Below are positions 26,173 to 35,426 of a DNA stretch of 64,000 nucleotides, piece by piece. Made by a program: the position numbers and the translations under genes. The DNA is from Alteribacillus sp041949975 (GTDB lineage: Bacteria > Bacillota > Bacilli > Bacillales > Marinococcaceae): contig NZ_JBHFQG010000008.1 of NCBI RefSeq assembly GCF_041949975.1, positions 1-64,000 of the forward strand. The letters are read 5' to 3'. The notes under the pieces were generated by a model, which was given only the letters and a program-made list of their open reading frames with translations, did not search any database and was not told the origin of the DNA. Within the stretch, counting starts at the first letter, position 1, and the number at the start of each line of letters is the position of its first letter.

Positions 26173-26709
26173 ATGAAAACATTAACGGTGTTTTGTGGTT
26201 CAAGTAAAGGCAATAATTCCTTATATATAAAAGAAGCAGAGAAATTAGGTGAAGCAGCCGCAAAAAACAATGTTGAAATCATATACGGAGGGTCAAGCTC
26301 AGGATTAATGGGAGCGGTTGCTGATGGAGCAATTGGACAAGGAGGCAAGGTGACTGGCATCATTCCTGAAGAGCTTAAACCGAAAGAAATAGCTCATCAG
26401 CACGTAACAAATCTTATTACTGTGAACAGCATGCATGAAAGAAAGGCATTAATGTATGAAAAGGGGGAAGCATTTGTAGCGATGCCCGGGGGAATAGGAA
26501 CCCTCGAAGAAATTATGGAAGTGCTTACGTGGGGCGCCATTGGACATCATCATAAGAGATGTGCCTTGTTAAATGTATGTAATTATTACGCTCCTTTACA
26601 TGCCCTTTTAGAACATATGGTTACGGAAGGGTTTTTATCCCAATCCATAAAAGATAAAATAATAATAGAAGATAATACAAAAAAGCTCCTCAAACGTTTA
26701 GACATGTAG
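26173..26709 (+). CDS. LOG-family nucleotide phosphoribohydrolase (YvdD-like)
   Basis: A 178-residue protein of the TIGR00730/LOG family, often annotated as lysine decarboxylase by mistake. Family members cleave nucleoside 5'-monophosphates, including cytokinin ribotides. The nucleotide-binding start FCGSSKG and the motif MPGGIGTLEEIMEVLTW with its catalytic Glu and Arg (ERKALM) are clear. ATG 26173 follows GGGAGG. It is monocistronic; the terminator after it is shared with the convergent lemA gene. Confidence 0.92.
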   Translation: MKTLTVFCGSSKGNNSLYIKEAEKLGEAAAKNNVEIIYGGSSSGLMGAVADGAIGQGGKVTGIIPEELKPKEIAHQHVTNLITVNSMHERKALMYEKGEAFVAMPGGIGTLEEIMEVLTWGAIGHHHKRCALLNVCNYYAPLHALLEHMVTEGFLSQSIKDKIIIEDNTKKLLKRLDM

Positions 26710-26723
26710 ACATACACAATGAG

Positions 26724-26758
26724 AAAATCGCCTTGTTTTCTGTAAGGCGATTTTTTAT
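26724..26758 (+). terminator. bidirectional terminator between LOG gene and lemA
   Basis: AAAATCGCCTT (26724-26734) pairs with AAGGCGATTTT (26743-26753) and continues into TTTAT. The stem has A-runs on one side and T-runs on the other, so it can serve both convergent genes. Confidence 0.85.
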
Positions 26759-27312
26759 GACGACATTTTAATATTTGCTTTTTGATTATCTGCCAGGTCA
26801 ATGGTGTCTCTTTTGTGGAAATTATGAATGTTGGCTACGAAGCTGGTAGGGGGAGCTTGAATTTTAGTATTATATTTCACAACTGTATTATTATAAATTG
26901 TCGTAGCTTTTTTTATTTTTACTTCTGTTTCTTTTATTTTGTTTTCTAAAGAAATAAAAGACTCATCTTGTTTTAATTCCGGCACTTCTTCTTCTAATGC
27001 AAACAATTGATGCAGTGTATCAGAGAGCTCTTCATTTATAGTCATTTGATGAGTTCTGTTACTGTTCGGGGATGCTAATTGACTTCTTAACTCCACTATT
27101 CTTTCTAATGTATGCTGTTCATACCTTACATGCTGCTGCATGACATCAATCAAACCAGGAATTAAGTCTACTCTTCGGTTTAATTGAGTTTCAATTTGTG
27201 CCCAGGCATCTTCCACCCAATTTAAATATTTGATCAGCGCATTATACCCAATGATCCAGTTGACTAAAGCAATAATAATTACTATTCCTAGTACAGCGCC
27301 AAAAAAGGTCAA
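26755..27312 (-). CDS. LemA family membrane protein
   Basis: A 185-residue protein with one N-terminal transmembrane helix (about residues 4-22) and a long helical body. The LemA signature is present: YNALIKYLNWVEDAWAQIETQLNRRVDLIPGLIDVM, then ERIVELRSQL, and a final VVKYNTKIQAPPTSFVAN. The function is unknown. The start is a TTG at 27312, supported by AAAGGAGG 9 bases before it. Its 3' end overlaps the shared terminator hairpin. Confidence 0.92.
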   Translation of the reverse strand: MTFFGAVLGIVIIIALVNWIIGYNALIKYLNWVEDAWAQIETQLNRRVDLIPGLIDVMQQHVRYEQHTLERIVELRSQLASPNSNRTHQMTINEELSDTLHQLFALEEEVPELKQDESFISLENKIKETEVKIKKATTIYNNTVVKYNTKIQAPPTSFVANIHNFHKRDTIDLADNQKANIKMSS

Positions 27313-27534
27313 ATCGATGGAACCTCCTTTACGGCTAATTTACCCCCAGTGAAAGTAGTGAATATGTACACTAAATTGGGAATCATCTACAAACAGTATA
27401 GCACGTTTATATATCTTCTATCATTGTTTTGTTCGTAAAGGTTATGAAAAAAGATGTTTAATACATACATATAATCATACAATGCCAGGTAACACAAATA
27501 AAATATATTTTAAACACTTTTTTAAAAGAAGTAA
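27313..27534. other. intergenic stretch upstream of the yngJ-type operon
   Basis: The 384 bases between lemA and the acyl-CoA dehydrogenase gene are AT-rich and non-coding. The right half (27535-27657) holds the promoter, cre site and a candidate operator listed separately. In the left half I see nothing beyond lemA promoter territory, and no riboswitch or T-box elements. Confidence 0.5.
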
Positions 27535-27564
27535 TTGACGTTTTTCTTCACAATTACTTATAAT
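27535..27564 (+). promoter_or_regulatory. sigma-A promoter of the acyl-CoA catabolic operon
   Basis: TTGACG (27535-27540) and a perfect TATAAT (27559-27564) are separated by 18 bases. The predicted transcription start near 27571 leaves a leader of about 125 bases that carries the cre site. Confidence 0.75.
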
Positions 27565-27576
27565 TGAATCAAACCA

Positions 27577-27591
27577 TTGCAAACGCTTACA
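27577..27591 (+). promoter_or_regulatory. CcpA cre site
   Basis: TTGCAAACGCTTACA matches the catabolite-responsive element consensus WTGNAANCGNWNNCW at every defined position. It lies about 6-20 bases downstream of the predicted start of transcription, a position where CcpA represses. It implies shut-off of the operon when glucose-type sugars are present. Confidence 0.75.
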
Positions 27592-27643
27592 AAGTGGTTG
27601 CAGCATTACAAAAAATGTAATGGTTTCCTTTTTGGTTAATTTC

Positions 27644-27657
27644 TGAACGATTGCTCA
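27644..27657 (+). promoter_or_regulatory. candidate TetR-type operator
   Basis: TGAACGATTGCTCA is an imperfect palindrome (5 of 7 half-site positions) just upstream of the first gene. It resembles FadR-type operators of acyl-CoA genes only loosely. Confidence 0.25.
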
Positions 27658-27696
27658 GCTTTTATGTATTGATATTAAAGGGATGGAGGAGAGGGT

Positions 27697-28839
27697 ATGA
27701 ATTTTGAGCTAACAAGTGAGCAGCGAATGACAAGGGATATGGTACGTGAGTTTGCGGAGCAGGAAATTGCTCCTAAAGCACAAGAAGTTGATAAAGAAGC
27801 TAAGTTTCCTGAAGAAACGTTTAAAAAAATGGGAGAGCTTGGCCTCTTGGGGATACCGTTTCCAGAAAAATACGGTGGTTCAGGCGGGGATACAATAGCT
27901 TATGCTCTGGCTGTAGAAGAAGTGGGGAAGGCTTGTGGAAGTACAGGACTGAGTTATGCTGCTGCTGTGTCATTAGGAGCGAGTCCTCTATATTATTTTG
28001 GAACAGAAAAACAAAAACAAGACCACTTAGTACCGCTAGCTTCCGGGAAAGCTTTAGGTTCATTTGGATTAACGGAACCGAATGCTGGTTCTGATGCAGG
28101 AGGTACGAGGACAAAAGCAGAATTAGTTGGAGAAGAATATGTGTTAAATGGAGAAAAGTGCTGGATAACTAACGCTCAATTTGCAAGATCGGTAATCGTC
28201 ACAGCAGTTACAGGTAAAAATACAAATGGAAAAAATATTATATCAGCTTTTATTGTTCCAACTAATACGGAAGGATTCACTATAACTAGCCCTTATGAAA
28301 AAATGGGAGTGCGAGGATCTAACACCTCTGAATTGGTACTTGAAGATGTGAAAGTACCGAAAGAGAATTTGCTTGGTGATCCTGCAAAAGGGTTCAATCA
28401 ATTTCTATATACCCTTGATGGAGGAAGAATTTCTATCGCAGCTCTAGCAGTAGGAATCGCACGTGGAGCATTTGAGAAAGCCCTTGCGTACGCTAAGGAG
28501 CGTAAGCAATTCGGCCACACTATATCTTCTTTTCAAGGCATCCAATTTAAATTAGCAGATATGGCAATGGAAATAGAAATAGCTCAAAATATGGTTCTTA
28601 AAGCGGCATGGTTAAAAGACCAAAAAAAACCTTTTAAAAAAGAGGCTTCTTATGCAAAACTGTTTGCTTCAGAGATGGCAACAAGAACATGTAATCAAGC
28701 ATTACAAATACACGGCGGCTACGGATACATGAGAGAATACGAAATAGAAAGAATGCTGCGGGACACTAAACTGATGGAAATTGGGGAAGGTACTTCTGAA
28801 ATACAGAGAATGGTTATTGCTCGAGAACTTGGGTGTTAA
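27697..28839 (+). CDS. yngJ: acyl-CoA dehydrogenase (isovaleryl-CoA type, YngJ-like)
   Basis: FAD enzyme that oxidises an acyl-CoA to the 2-enoyl-CoA; its operon points to isovaleryl-CoA from leucine. It has the three-part ACAD fold. Visible motifs are FGLTEPNAGSDAGGTRTKA and CWITNAQFA around the flavin, KMGVRGSNTSELVLEDVKVP, and the C-terminal ALQIHGGYGYMREYEIERMLRD. The catalytic Glu lies in the C-terminal domain and is not pinned here. Length is 380 residues. First gene of the operon, with a GGAGGAGAGGG site before ATG 27697. Confidence 0.93.
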   Translation: MNFELTSEQRMTRDMVREFAEQEIAPKAQEVDKEAKFPEETFKKMGELGLLGIPFPEKYGGSGGDTIAYALAVEEVGKACGSTGLSYAAAVSLGASPLYYFGTEKQKQDHLVPLASGKALGSFGLTEPNAGSDAGGTRTKAELVGEEYVLNGEKCWITNAQFARSVIVTAVTGKNTNGKNIISAFIVPTNTEGFTITSPYEKMGVRGSNTSELVLEDVKVPKENLLGDPAKGFNQFLYTLDGGRISIAALAVGIARGAFEKALAYAKERKQFGHTISSFQGIQFKLADMAMEIEIAQNMVLKAAWLKDQKKPFKKEASYAKLFASEMATRTCNQALQIHGGYGYMREYEIERMLRDTKLMEIGEGTSEIQRMVIARELGC

Positions 28840-28877
28840 ATATCATTCATTAATCATTTTTGGGAAGGGGAGAACCA

Positions 28878-30518
28878 ATGGCAGGGAATTTGGAGGTTTC
28901 CGTTGGAAAACTGCTTGAACAAACAGCTGGATCATATGGTGAAAAAGAAGCGGTCGTCTATCCAGATCGAGGGCTTCGTTATACTTACAAAGAATTCGAA
29001 GAAATTTGCAGAAAAGCTGCAAAGGGATTCATGGGCCTTGGAGTTGGAAAAGGAGAGCAGATAGCTATTTGGGCTGCTAATAAGCCGGAATGGTTAATAT
29101 CTCAGTTTTCTACCGCAAAAATGGGAGCGGTCTTAGTAACGGTCAACACAAACTATATGGCACAAGAGCTTGAATATTTACTTCAACAGTCTGACGCTTC
29201 CACCTTAATTTTACAAGAATCATATAAAGGGGTTTCCTATGTAGAAACGCTTTATGAGGTTGTCCCTGAGTTAAGGGAATCACAACCTGGAAAGTTATCC
29301 AGCAATAAGTTTCCGTTTTTAAAAAACGTTATATTTTTAGGAGATGAAAAAAAACCCGGCATGTATACATGGAATCAACTAATGGAGATGTCAAACGAAA
29401 TAAGCGAAGAAGCTTTAAACCAGCGAATGATGTCTCTAAATCCTGATGAGGTAATTAATATGCAGTACACATCGGGTACTACGGGATTTCCTAAAGGGGT
29501 TATGCTCACACATAATAATATTGTAAACAACGGCCTTAATATTGCTGCATGTATGGAGCTCTCTGAAGAAGACCGACTGTGTATTCCCGTACCGTTTTTC
29601 CATTGTTTTGGCTGTGTACTAGGGACAATGGCATGCGTGACAAAAGGGGCTGCTATGGTTCCAGTAGAGGAGTTTGACCCTTTAGAAGTGTTAAAAGCGG
29701 TAGAGTCAGAAAGGTGTACGGCTCTTCATGGAGTGCCAACAATGTTCATTGCTGAAATGAATCACCCAAAATTTCCAGAATTTGACCTTAGTTCATTGCG
29801 GACGGGTATCATGGCAGGATCTAATTGTCCGATAGAGGTAATGAAGGGTGTCATAGAAAAGATGGGGGCAGAGGAAATAACAATTGCATATGGCCAGACT
29901 GAATCTTCGCCCGTTATTACCCAAACCAGAGTAGATGATTCGATTGAAAAAAGAGTGGAAACAGTTGGGAAAGCACTTCCTAATGTAGAAGTCAAAATCG
30001 TAGATCCTAAATCAAAAAAAGAGCTCCCAACAGGTGAGCAGGGGGAGCTTTGCACAAGAGGTTATCATGTAATGAAAGGCTATTATAAACAAAAAGAAGC
30101 TACGGAAAATGTTATATCAGAAGATGGCTGGTTATATACAGGGGACTTGGCCGTGATGGATAAAGATGGATATTGTAAAATTACTGGTCGATTAAAAGAT
30201 ATGATTATTCGTGGAGGCGAAAACATTTATCCTAGAGAAATTGAAGAGTTTTTATATGAACATCCAAAACTTCTTGATGTGCAGGTAGTAGGTATACCAA
30301 GTGACAAATATGGCGAAGAAGTTTCAGCGTGGATTCGGTTAAAAGAAGGAGAAACATGTACGGCTGACGAAATACGTTCGTATTGTGAAGGGAATATTTC
30401 AAGGCATAAAATCCCAAAATTTATTAGTTTTGTGGATGAGTATCCTATGACAGCTTCAGGTAAAATCCAAAAGTTTAAAATCCGTGAATTAGCATCCAGT
30501 CATTTTTCTTCCAAATAA
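28878..30518 (+). CDS. yngI: acyl-CoA synthetase (YngI-like)
   Basis: AMP-forming ligase that activates a medium or branched-chain acid with CoA. The adenylation P-loop is MQYTSGTTGFPKGVMLTH, the A5 motif is YGQTESSPV, the hinge is GRLKDMIIRGGENIYPREIE and the catalytic lysine is near the end in TASGKIQKFKI. ATG 28878 is 6 bases from GAAGGGGAG; the longer frame from 28860 contains that site. At 546 residues it matches the B. subtilis YngI type. It probably supplies acyl-CoA to the dehydrogenase upstream. Confidence 0.92.
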   Translation: MAGNLEVSVGKLLEQTAGSYGEKEAVVYPDRGLRYTYKEFEEICRKAAKGFMGLGVGKGEQIAIWAANKPEWLISQFSTAKMGAVLVTVNTNYMAQELEYLLQQSDASTLILQESYKGVSYVETLYEVVPELRESQPGKLSSNKFPFLKNVIFLGDEKKPGMYTWNQLMEMSNEISEEALNQRMMSLNPDEVINMQYTSGTTGFPKGVMLTHNNIVNNGLNIAACMELSEEDRLCIPVPFFHCFGCVLGTMACVTKGAAMVPVEEFDPLEVLKAVESERCTALHGVPTMFIAEMNHPKFPEFDLSSLRTGIMAGSNCPIEVMKGVIEKMGAEEITIAYGQTESSPVITQTRVDDSIEKRVETVGKALPNVEVKIVDPKSKKELPTGEQGELCTRGYHVMKGYYKQKEATENVISEDGWLYTGDLAVMDKDGYCKITGRLKDMIIRGGENIYPREIEEFLYEHPKLLDVQVVGIPSDKYGEEVSAWIRLKEGETCTADEIRSYCEGNISRHKIPKFISFVDEYPMTASGKIQKFKIRELASSHFSSK

Positions 30519-30551
30519 AAGGGAGAGGGTTATAAGAGCGAGGTGGGAAAT

Positions 30552-31901
30552 ATGTTTCGGAAAGTGTTAATCGCCAATAGAGGAGAGGTAGCTTGCAGAG
30601 TAGTGAGAGCATGCGAAGAACTAGGTATCATTTCAGCAGCAATATATTCGGAAGCAGACAAGCAGGCTGAGCATGTAAGGATGGCTGATGAAGCATATCT
30701 TATTGGTCCTCCACCAGTTAAAGAAAGTTATCTTGATATACATTCTATCCTGCAGGCGGCAAAAGACGCGGGAGCTGATGCGGTACATCCAGGATACGGT
30801 CTGTTGTCAGAAAACGCTGATTTTGCAAAAAAGTGTGAAAGAGAAGGTATCACTTTCATAGGACCTTCTCCTGAAATCATGGAACTAATGGGAGATAAAA
30901 TTGCTGCAAGAAAGACAATAAAGAAGGCAGGTATTCCTGTCATTCCAGGTATAGATCAAGGAGCAGATAGCGCAGAGGCTGCACTAGAACACTCTGAACA
31001 AATTGGATATCCGGTTATGCTCAAAGCATCCGCAGGAGGCGGCGGAATTGGTATGCAGAAAGTTAGCAATGAGCAAGAATTAAAAAATGCATTTGAAGGA
31101 AATAAAAAGAGAGCGAATGATTTTTTTGGAAATGGAACGCTTTATATTGAAAAAATTATTGAAAACCCAAGACACGTTGAAATACAAGTTCTAGCTGACC
31201 AGCATGGAAACGTGATTCATCTTGGAGAGAGGGATTGCTCGGTACAGCGCCGAAACCAAAAAGTGATAGAAGAAAGTCCTTCTCCATTTATTAATGATAA
31301 GACTCGTAACAAAATGGGAGAAGCAGCCGTAAAAGCAGCAGAATATATAGGTTATGTGAACGCAGGAACGATTGAATTTTTAGTGGATGCACAACAAGAA
31401 TTTTATTTTTTGGAAATGAACACGAGACTTCAAGTGGAACATCCTGTAACGGAGGAAGTAACTAACGTGGATTTAGTAAAGTGGCAGATGCGTATAGCTT
31501 CAGGAGAAGTTCTTCATTTAACGCAGAAAAATATTGTACAAAATGGTCACGCTTTAGAAGCAAGAATTTATGCTGAGGATCCTATCAATTTTTTTCCTTC
31601 TCCTGGAAAGATCACAACATTAGCTTTACCAAATGGAAATCATATACGCCACGAATGCGGGGTAAGAGCAGGATCAGTCGTCACTCCGCACTATGATCCT
31701 ATGATTGCAAAAATTATTACGAGAGGAAAAGATCGTCAAGAAAGCATCGATCAAATGATTAATGCTTTAGAAAATTATCATTTAGAAGGAATTAAAACGA
31801 ACATCCCAATGATTTTAGAAGTACTTCAACATGATATTTTCAAGCAAGGGATGGCAGATACTTCTTTTGTAACAGAAACTCTTCGCTCTGCGAATGTATA
31901 A
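30552..31901 (+). CDS. yngH: biotin carboxylase subunit (YngH-like, methylcrotonyl-CoA carboxylase)
   Basis: ATP-dependent carboxylation of biotin, first half-reaction of an acyl-CoA carboxylase. The biotin carboxylase fold runs N- to C-terminal: KVLIANRGEVACRVVRA, the ATP loop KASAGGGGIGMQ, the catalytic HLGERDCSVQRRNQKVIEESPSP region and EMNTRLQVEHPVTEE. Length is 449 residues. Its neighbours (separate biotin carrier, carboxyltransferase and HMG-CoA lyase) indicate 3-methylcrotonyl-CoA rather than acetyl-CoA as the final substrate. ATG 30552 follows GAGGTGGGA. Confidence 0.93.
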   Translation: MFRKVLIANRGEVACRVVRACEELGIISAAIYSEADKQAEHVRMADEAYLIGPPPVKESYLDIHSILQAAKDAGADAVHPGYGLLSENADFAKKCEREGITFIGPSPEIMELMGDKIAARKTIKKAGIPVIPGIDQGADSAEAALEHSEQIGYPVMLKASAGGGGIGMQKVSNEQELKNAFEGNKKRANDFFGNGTLYIEKIIENPRHVEIQVLADQHGNVIHLGERDCSVQRRNQKVIEESPSPFINDKTRNKMGEAAVKAAEYIGYVNAGTIEFLVDAQQEFYFLEMNTRLQVEHPVTEEVTNVDLVKWQMRIASGEVLHLTQKNIVQNGHALEARIYAEDPINFFPSPGKITTLALPNGNHIRHECGVRAGSVVTPHYDPMIAKIITRGKDRQESIDQMINALENYHLEGIKTNIPMILEVLQHDIFKQGMADTSFVTETLRSANV

Positions 31902-31916
31902 ACAAGGAGGCAGAAA

Positions 31917-32129
31917 ATGAGTAAGATAACAGCAGCAATGGCAGGTAATTTATGGAAATTATTAGTGGGTGAAGGCGAAGAAATTCAAGAAGGGCAGGAG
32001 GTAGCTATTTTGGAGTCCATGAAAATGGAGATTCCTATTGCAGCAGAGACAAATGGCAAAATTAAAACAGTTTTAAAAGACGAAGGGGAATTTGTTAATG
32101 AAGGGGATGAATTGTTCGAGCTGGAGTAG
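31917..32129 (+). CDS. biotin carboxyl carrier protein (BCCP-type, YngHB-like)
   Basis: A free-standing 70-residue biotinyl domain. The biotinylated lysine is in the hallmark ESMKMEIP near residue 36, flanked by the symmetrical beta-hammerhead strands (VGEGEEIQEGQEVAILE and KDEGEFVNEGDELFELE). It starts 15 bases after the carboxylase gene with an AAGGAGG site. It carries carboxybiotin between the YngH-like and YngE-like subunits. Confidence 0.94.
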   Translation: MSKITAAMAGNLWKLLVGEGEEIQEGQEVAILESMKMEIPIAAETNGKIKTVLKDEGEFVNEGDELFELE

Positions 32130-32143
32130 AGAGGGGGAGCAGG

Positions 32144-33076
32144 ATGAATTGGCCAACCCATGTAACTGTAAAAGAAGTAGGACCCCGTGACGGTCTTCAG
32201 AATGAAAAGAAATTAATCCCCACAACAGTAAAAACCAATTGGATTGATCATTTGTCCGAGAGTGGATTGCGCCACATTGAAATCACTTCTTTTGTCCACC
32301 CAAAATGGGTGCCGGCATTAGCGGACGCAAAAGATGTTGCTAAATCGATCCAGCGCAGGGAAGGGATAGTGTACAGCGCACTTGTTCCAAATCAAAAAGG
32401 GCTTGAAGCTGCTTTAGAGACTAATGTTGATGAAATTGCAATATTTATGTCCGCTACAGACACCCATAATAAAAAGAATATAAACAAGAGTATAGTTGAA
32501 ACTCTGCCAATTTTGAGGCAAACAGCAGAAGAAGCAATAAAAGCAAATAAACCTGTTCGAGCTTATGTTTCTACAGCATTTTTTTGTCCTTATGAAGGCC
32601 GCACTAACCCTGAAAATGTACGGAAAATAAGTGAATCACTATTAGAAATGGGCGTATATGAACTATCCATTGGAGATACAGTTGGCACGGCTTCTCCTCT
32701 GCAGGTAGAAGAAACATTGAAACATTTATTAAAGAATATTCCTGTAAATAAATTGGCTATGCATTTTCACGATACGAGAGGAACAGCACTTCCTAATACA
32801 CTAAAAGCACTTGAAATGGGAATAGCGGCCTTCGACAGTTCTTGCGGAGGATTAGGAGGCTGCCCTTACGCACCAGGAGCTTCTGGAAATACAGCAACAG
32901 AAGATCTTCTTTATATGCTTCACCAAATGGGCATTGAAACAGGTATCTCAGAAGAAAAGATTATTAAAAATGCTCTGTTTATGGAAACTCAAATTGGAAA
33001 ATCTTTACCGAGTAAATCACTGAAGGCGTATAAAGGCAGAATATCAACACTATCTAAGAAAGGGGACAAAAGATGA
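32144..33076 (+). CDS. yngG: hydroxymethylglutaryl-CoA lyase (YngG-like)
   Basis: Splits HMG-CoA into acetyl-CoA and acetoacetate, the last step of leucine breakdown. The DRE-TIM barrel is evident: VKEVGPRDGLQNEKK with the catalytic Arg and Asp, metal-binding HFHDTRGTALPN, and the active-site cysteine loop DSSCGGLGGCPYAPGASGN. Length is 310 residues. Its end overlaps the next gene by 4 bases (ATGA). Confidence 0.95.
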   Translation: MNWPTHVTVKEVGPRDGLQNEKKLIPTTVKTNWIDHLSESGLRHIEITSFVHPKWVPALADAKDVAKSIQRREGIVYSALVPNQKGLEAALETNVDEIAIFMSATDTHNKKNINKSIVETLPILRQTAEEAIKANKPVRAYVSTAFFCPYEGRTNPENVRKISESLLEMGVYELSIGDTVGTASPLQVEETLKHLLKNIPVNKLAMHFHDTRGTALPNTLKALEMGIAAFDSSCGGLGGCPYAPGASGNTATEDLLYMLHQMGIETGISEEKIIKNALFMETQIGKSLPSKSLKAYKGRISTLSKKGDKR

Positions 33077-33855
33077 AAAAGTATATTGGTCTTGATAAGT
33101 CTCATGAAGGAATTACAATATTAAGCTTAAAGAGACCTTCAGCAGCAAATGCACTATCGACCCCCCTTTTAAAAGAAATGCAAGAGACTTTAAAAGATCT
33201 TGCTTATGATGCATCATGCCGTGTTTTGATCATTTGCGGAGAAGGGGAAAAAGTATTTTGCGCTGGGGCAGATTTAAAAGAAAGAGCAGAAATGAACCAT
33301 ACTGAAGTTAGAAAAACAGTTTCATTAATAAAAGAAACGATAAATCAATTAGACAACATTCCCAAGCCCGTTATAGCTGCTATGAATGGAAGCGCTCTTG
33401 GTGGAGGACTTGAATTAGCTCTTGCATGTGACTTCCGTATTACCAGTAGCAGCGGTAAATACGGCCTTCCTGAAACTTCTTTAGCTATAATACCAGGAGG
33501 AGGCGGAACACAGCGTTTACCGCTGCTGATTGGAAAAGCCAAAGCAAAAGAATTGATATTTACTGCCCGGAAAATTAATGGGAAAGAAGCGGTAGATTTA
33601 GGGATAGCGGAATATGTTGAAAATAGTGAAAATGTGCTGAATAAAGCGTTAGAGCTAGCCGCTGAAATAACGAGAAATGGACCTGTGGCAGTATCAGCTG
33701 CTAAAACAGCCATAAACGGAGGGGTCGATACAGGTTTGTCGGCTGGGCTTGTAATGGAAGAAAAATGCTATGAAGCCACGATAAGCACAGAAGACCGGCT
33801 GGAAGGATTGAAAGCTTTCAAAGAAAAGCGCACTCCAATATATACAGGGAAATAG
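33073..33855 (+). CDS. yngF: enoyl-CoA hydratase/isomerase family (YngF-like)
   Basis: Crotonase-fold enzyme, probably methylglutaconyl-CoA hydratase in this operon. The oxyanion-hole segments are FCAGADLKERAEM and MNGSALGGGLELALACDFR. The catalytic glutamates lie in GLPETSLAIIPGGGGTQRL. Length is 260 residues, standard for the family. It overlaps yngG by 4 bases and is followed 13 bases later by the carboxyltransferase gene. Confidence 0.92.
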   Translation: MKKYIGLDKSHEGITILSLKRPSAANALSTPLLKEMQETLKDLAYDASCRVLIICGEGEKVFCAGADLKERAEMNHTEVRKTVSLIKETINQLDNIPKPVIAAMNGSALGGGLELALACDFRITSSSGKYGLPETSLAIIPGGGGTQRLPLLIGKAKAKELIFTARKINGKEAVDLGIAEYVENSENVLNKALELAAEITRNGPVAVSAAKTAINGGVDTGLSAGLVMEEKCYEATISTEDRLEGLKAFKEKRTPIYTGK

Positions 33856-33868
33856 GGAGGGATACATA

Positions 33869-35398
33869 ATGATCAACGAAGATTTTCATCAACAGTTAGT
33901 GAACCGGATTGAAAAAGGCGGGGACGATAAATATCATGAAAAAAATAAAGAAAAAGGTAAATTGTTCGTCCGTGATCGTTTGAATGCATTGCTGGATGAT
34001 GGACTAGCTTTTGAAGATGGAAAGTTTGCAAACAGCCAAAATGAAGGACTTGCTGCAGACGGGGTTGTGACTGGTACAGGTAATATTAATGGCCAGCTCG
34101 TTTGCTTTATGGCAAATGATTCTACTGTAAAAGCAGGCTCTTGGGGAGCAAGGACGGTAGAGAAAATCATTCGAATTCAGGAAACAGCGGAAAAGCTGGG
34201 TGTACCTATGTTGTATTTGGTTGATTCAGCGGGAGCCAGGATTACAGACCAGATAGAAATGTTCCCTGGCAGACGTGGAGCTGGACGAATTTTTTATAAC
34301 CAGGTGAAGCTCTCTGGACAAATCCCTCAGGTTTGTATCCTTTTTGGTCCATCAGCTGCAGGAGGAGCTTATATTCCGGCATTTTGCGACACAGTAATTA
34401 TGGTAGAAGGAAACGCATCAATGTACTTGGGCTCTCCTCGAATGGCTGAAATGGTAATTGGGGAAAAGGTTTCTCTCGAAGAAATGGGAGGAGCAAAAAT
34501 GCATTGTTCGGTTTCCGGCTGCGGAGACATACTTGCAAAAGATGAAAATGAGGCTATTGAGCTTGCCCGTCAATATTTGTCTTACTTTCCTGCAAACTTT
34601 GAAGAAAAGACCACATTAATTGAGCCGGAGCTTGCTCCCCCCCATGAAAAGCCTTTAAAAGAGATTATTCCTGCCAATCAGAACGCTCCATTTGATATGC
34701 ACCAGCTAATCAGCCATATCATTGATGCAGACAGTTTTTTTGAAATGAAAAAAGAGTTTGCCCCCGAAATTATTACTGGATTTGCTCGTTTGAATGGGGA
34801 AGCGGTTGGAATTATTGCTAATCAGCCAAAAGTTAAAGGAGGAGTATTATTCCACGACTCTGCTGACAAAGCTGCACGGTTCATTACGCTATGTGATGCA
34901 TATCACCTGCCATTGCTGTTTTTAGCTGATATACCTGGGTTTATGATTGGAACAAGGGTTGAAAAAGCAGGGATTATCCGCCACGGTGCAAAAATGATAG
35001 CTGCAATGTCAGAGGCTACCGTTCCTAAAGTTTCTGTTATTGTCCGAAAAGCATATGGAGCCGGATTATATGCAATGGCCGGACCTGCTTTTGAACCGGA
35101 CTGTTGTTTGGCTCTTCCTAGTGCACAAATTGCAGTAATGGGTCCAGAAGCTGCAGTCAATGCAGTATATGCAAATAAAATTGCAGAACTGGCTGATAAA
35201 GACAAACCTGCTTTTATTGAAGAGAAGCGGCAGGAATATAAAGAAAATATTGATATTTACCGACTTGCCTCAGAGATGGTAGTTGACGGTATTGTAGAAC
35301 CAGATCATTTACGAAGTGAATTATCTGTACGATTAAAAAGTTACAGAAGCAAATATAAAGAGTTTTCCAAAAGAAAACATGCTGTTTATCCTGTTTAA
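33869..35398 (+). CDS. yngE: acyl-CoA carboxyltransferase (YngE-like, methylcrotonyl-CoA carboxylase beta)
   Basis: Transfers the carboxyl group from biotin to 3-methylcrotonyl-CoA. It is one chain of 509 residues with N- and C-terminal crotonase-like halves. Recognisable segments are LYLVDSAGARITDQIEMFPGR, FGPSAAGGAYIPAFCD, ADIPGFMIGTRVEKAGIIRHGAKM and KAYGAGLYAMAGPAFEPD. No zinc finger is present, as expected for the PCC/MCC type rather than AccD. Together with the YngH-like and carrier proteins it makes a complete carboxylase. Confidence 0.93.
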   Translation: MINEDFHQQLVNRIEKGGDDKYHEKNKEKGKLFVRDRLNALLDDGLAFEDGKFANSQNEGLAADGVVTGTGNINGQLVCFMANDSTVKAGSWGARTVEKIIRIQETAEKLGVPMLYLVDSAGARITDQIEMFPGRRGAGRIFYNQVKLSGQIPQVCILFGPSAAGGAYIPAFCDTVIMVEGNASMYLGSPRMAEMVIGEKVSLEEMGGAKMHCSVSGCGDILAKDENEAIELARQYLSYFPANFEEKTTLIEPELAPPHEKPLKEIIPANQNAPFDMHQLISHIIDADSFFEMKKEFAPEIITGFARLNGEAVGIIANQPKVKGGVLFHDSADKAARFITLCDAYHLPLLFLADIPGFMIGTRVEKAGIIRHGAKMIAAMSEATVPKVSVIVRKAYGAGLYAMAGPAFEPDCCLALPSAQIAVMGPEAAVNAVYANKIAELADKDKPAFIEEKRQEYKENIDIYRLASEMVVDGIVEPDHLRSELSVRLKSYRSKYKEFSKRKHAVYPV

Positions 35399-35426
35399 TT
35401 AGGACACCGAGAGAGGAGGATTTTAC

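Noticed and set aside
27592..27640. T-box or riboswitch upstream of the yngJ-type operon
   Set aside because: A small hairpin (cattac/gtaatg) is present, but no T-box motif, specifier loop or known riboswitch element can be found.
33345..33713. Minus-strand ORF of 122 codons inside the enoyl-CoA hydratase gene
   Set aside because: Shadow of a well-recognised gene; no start signals.
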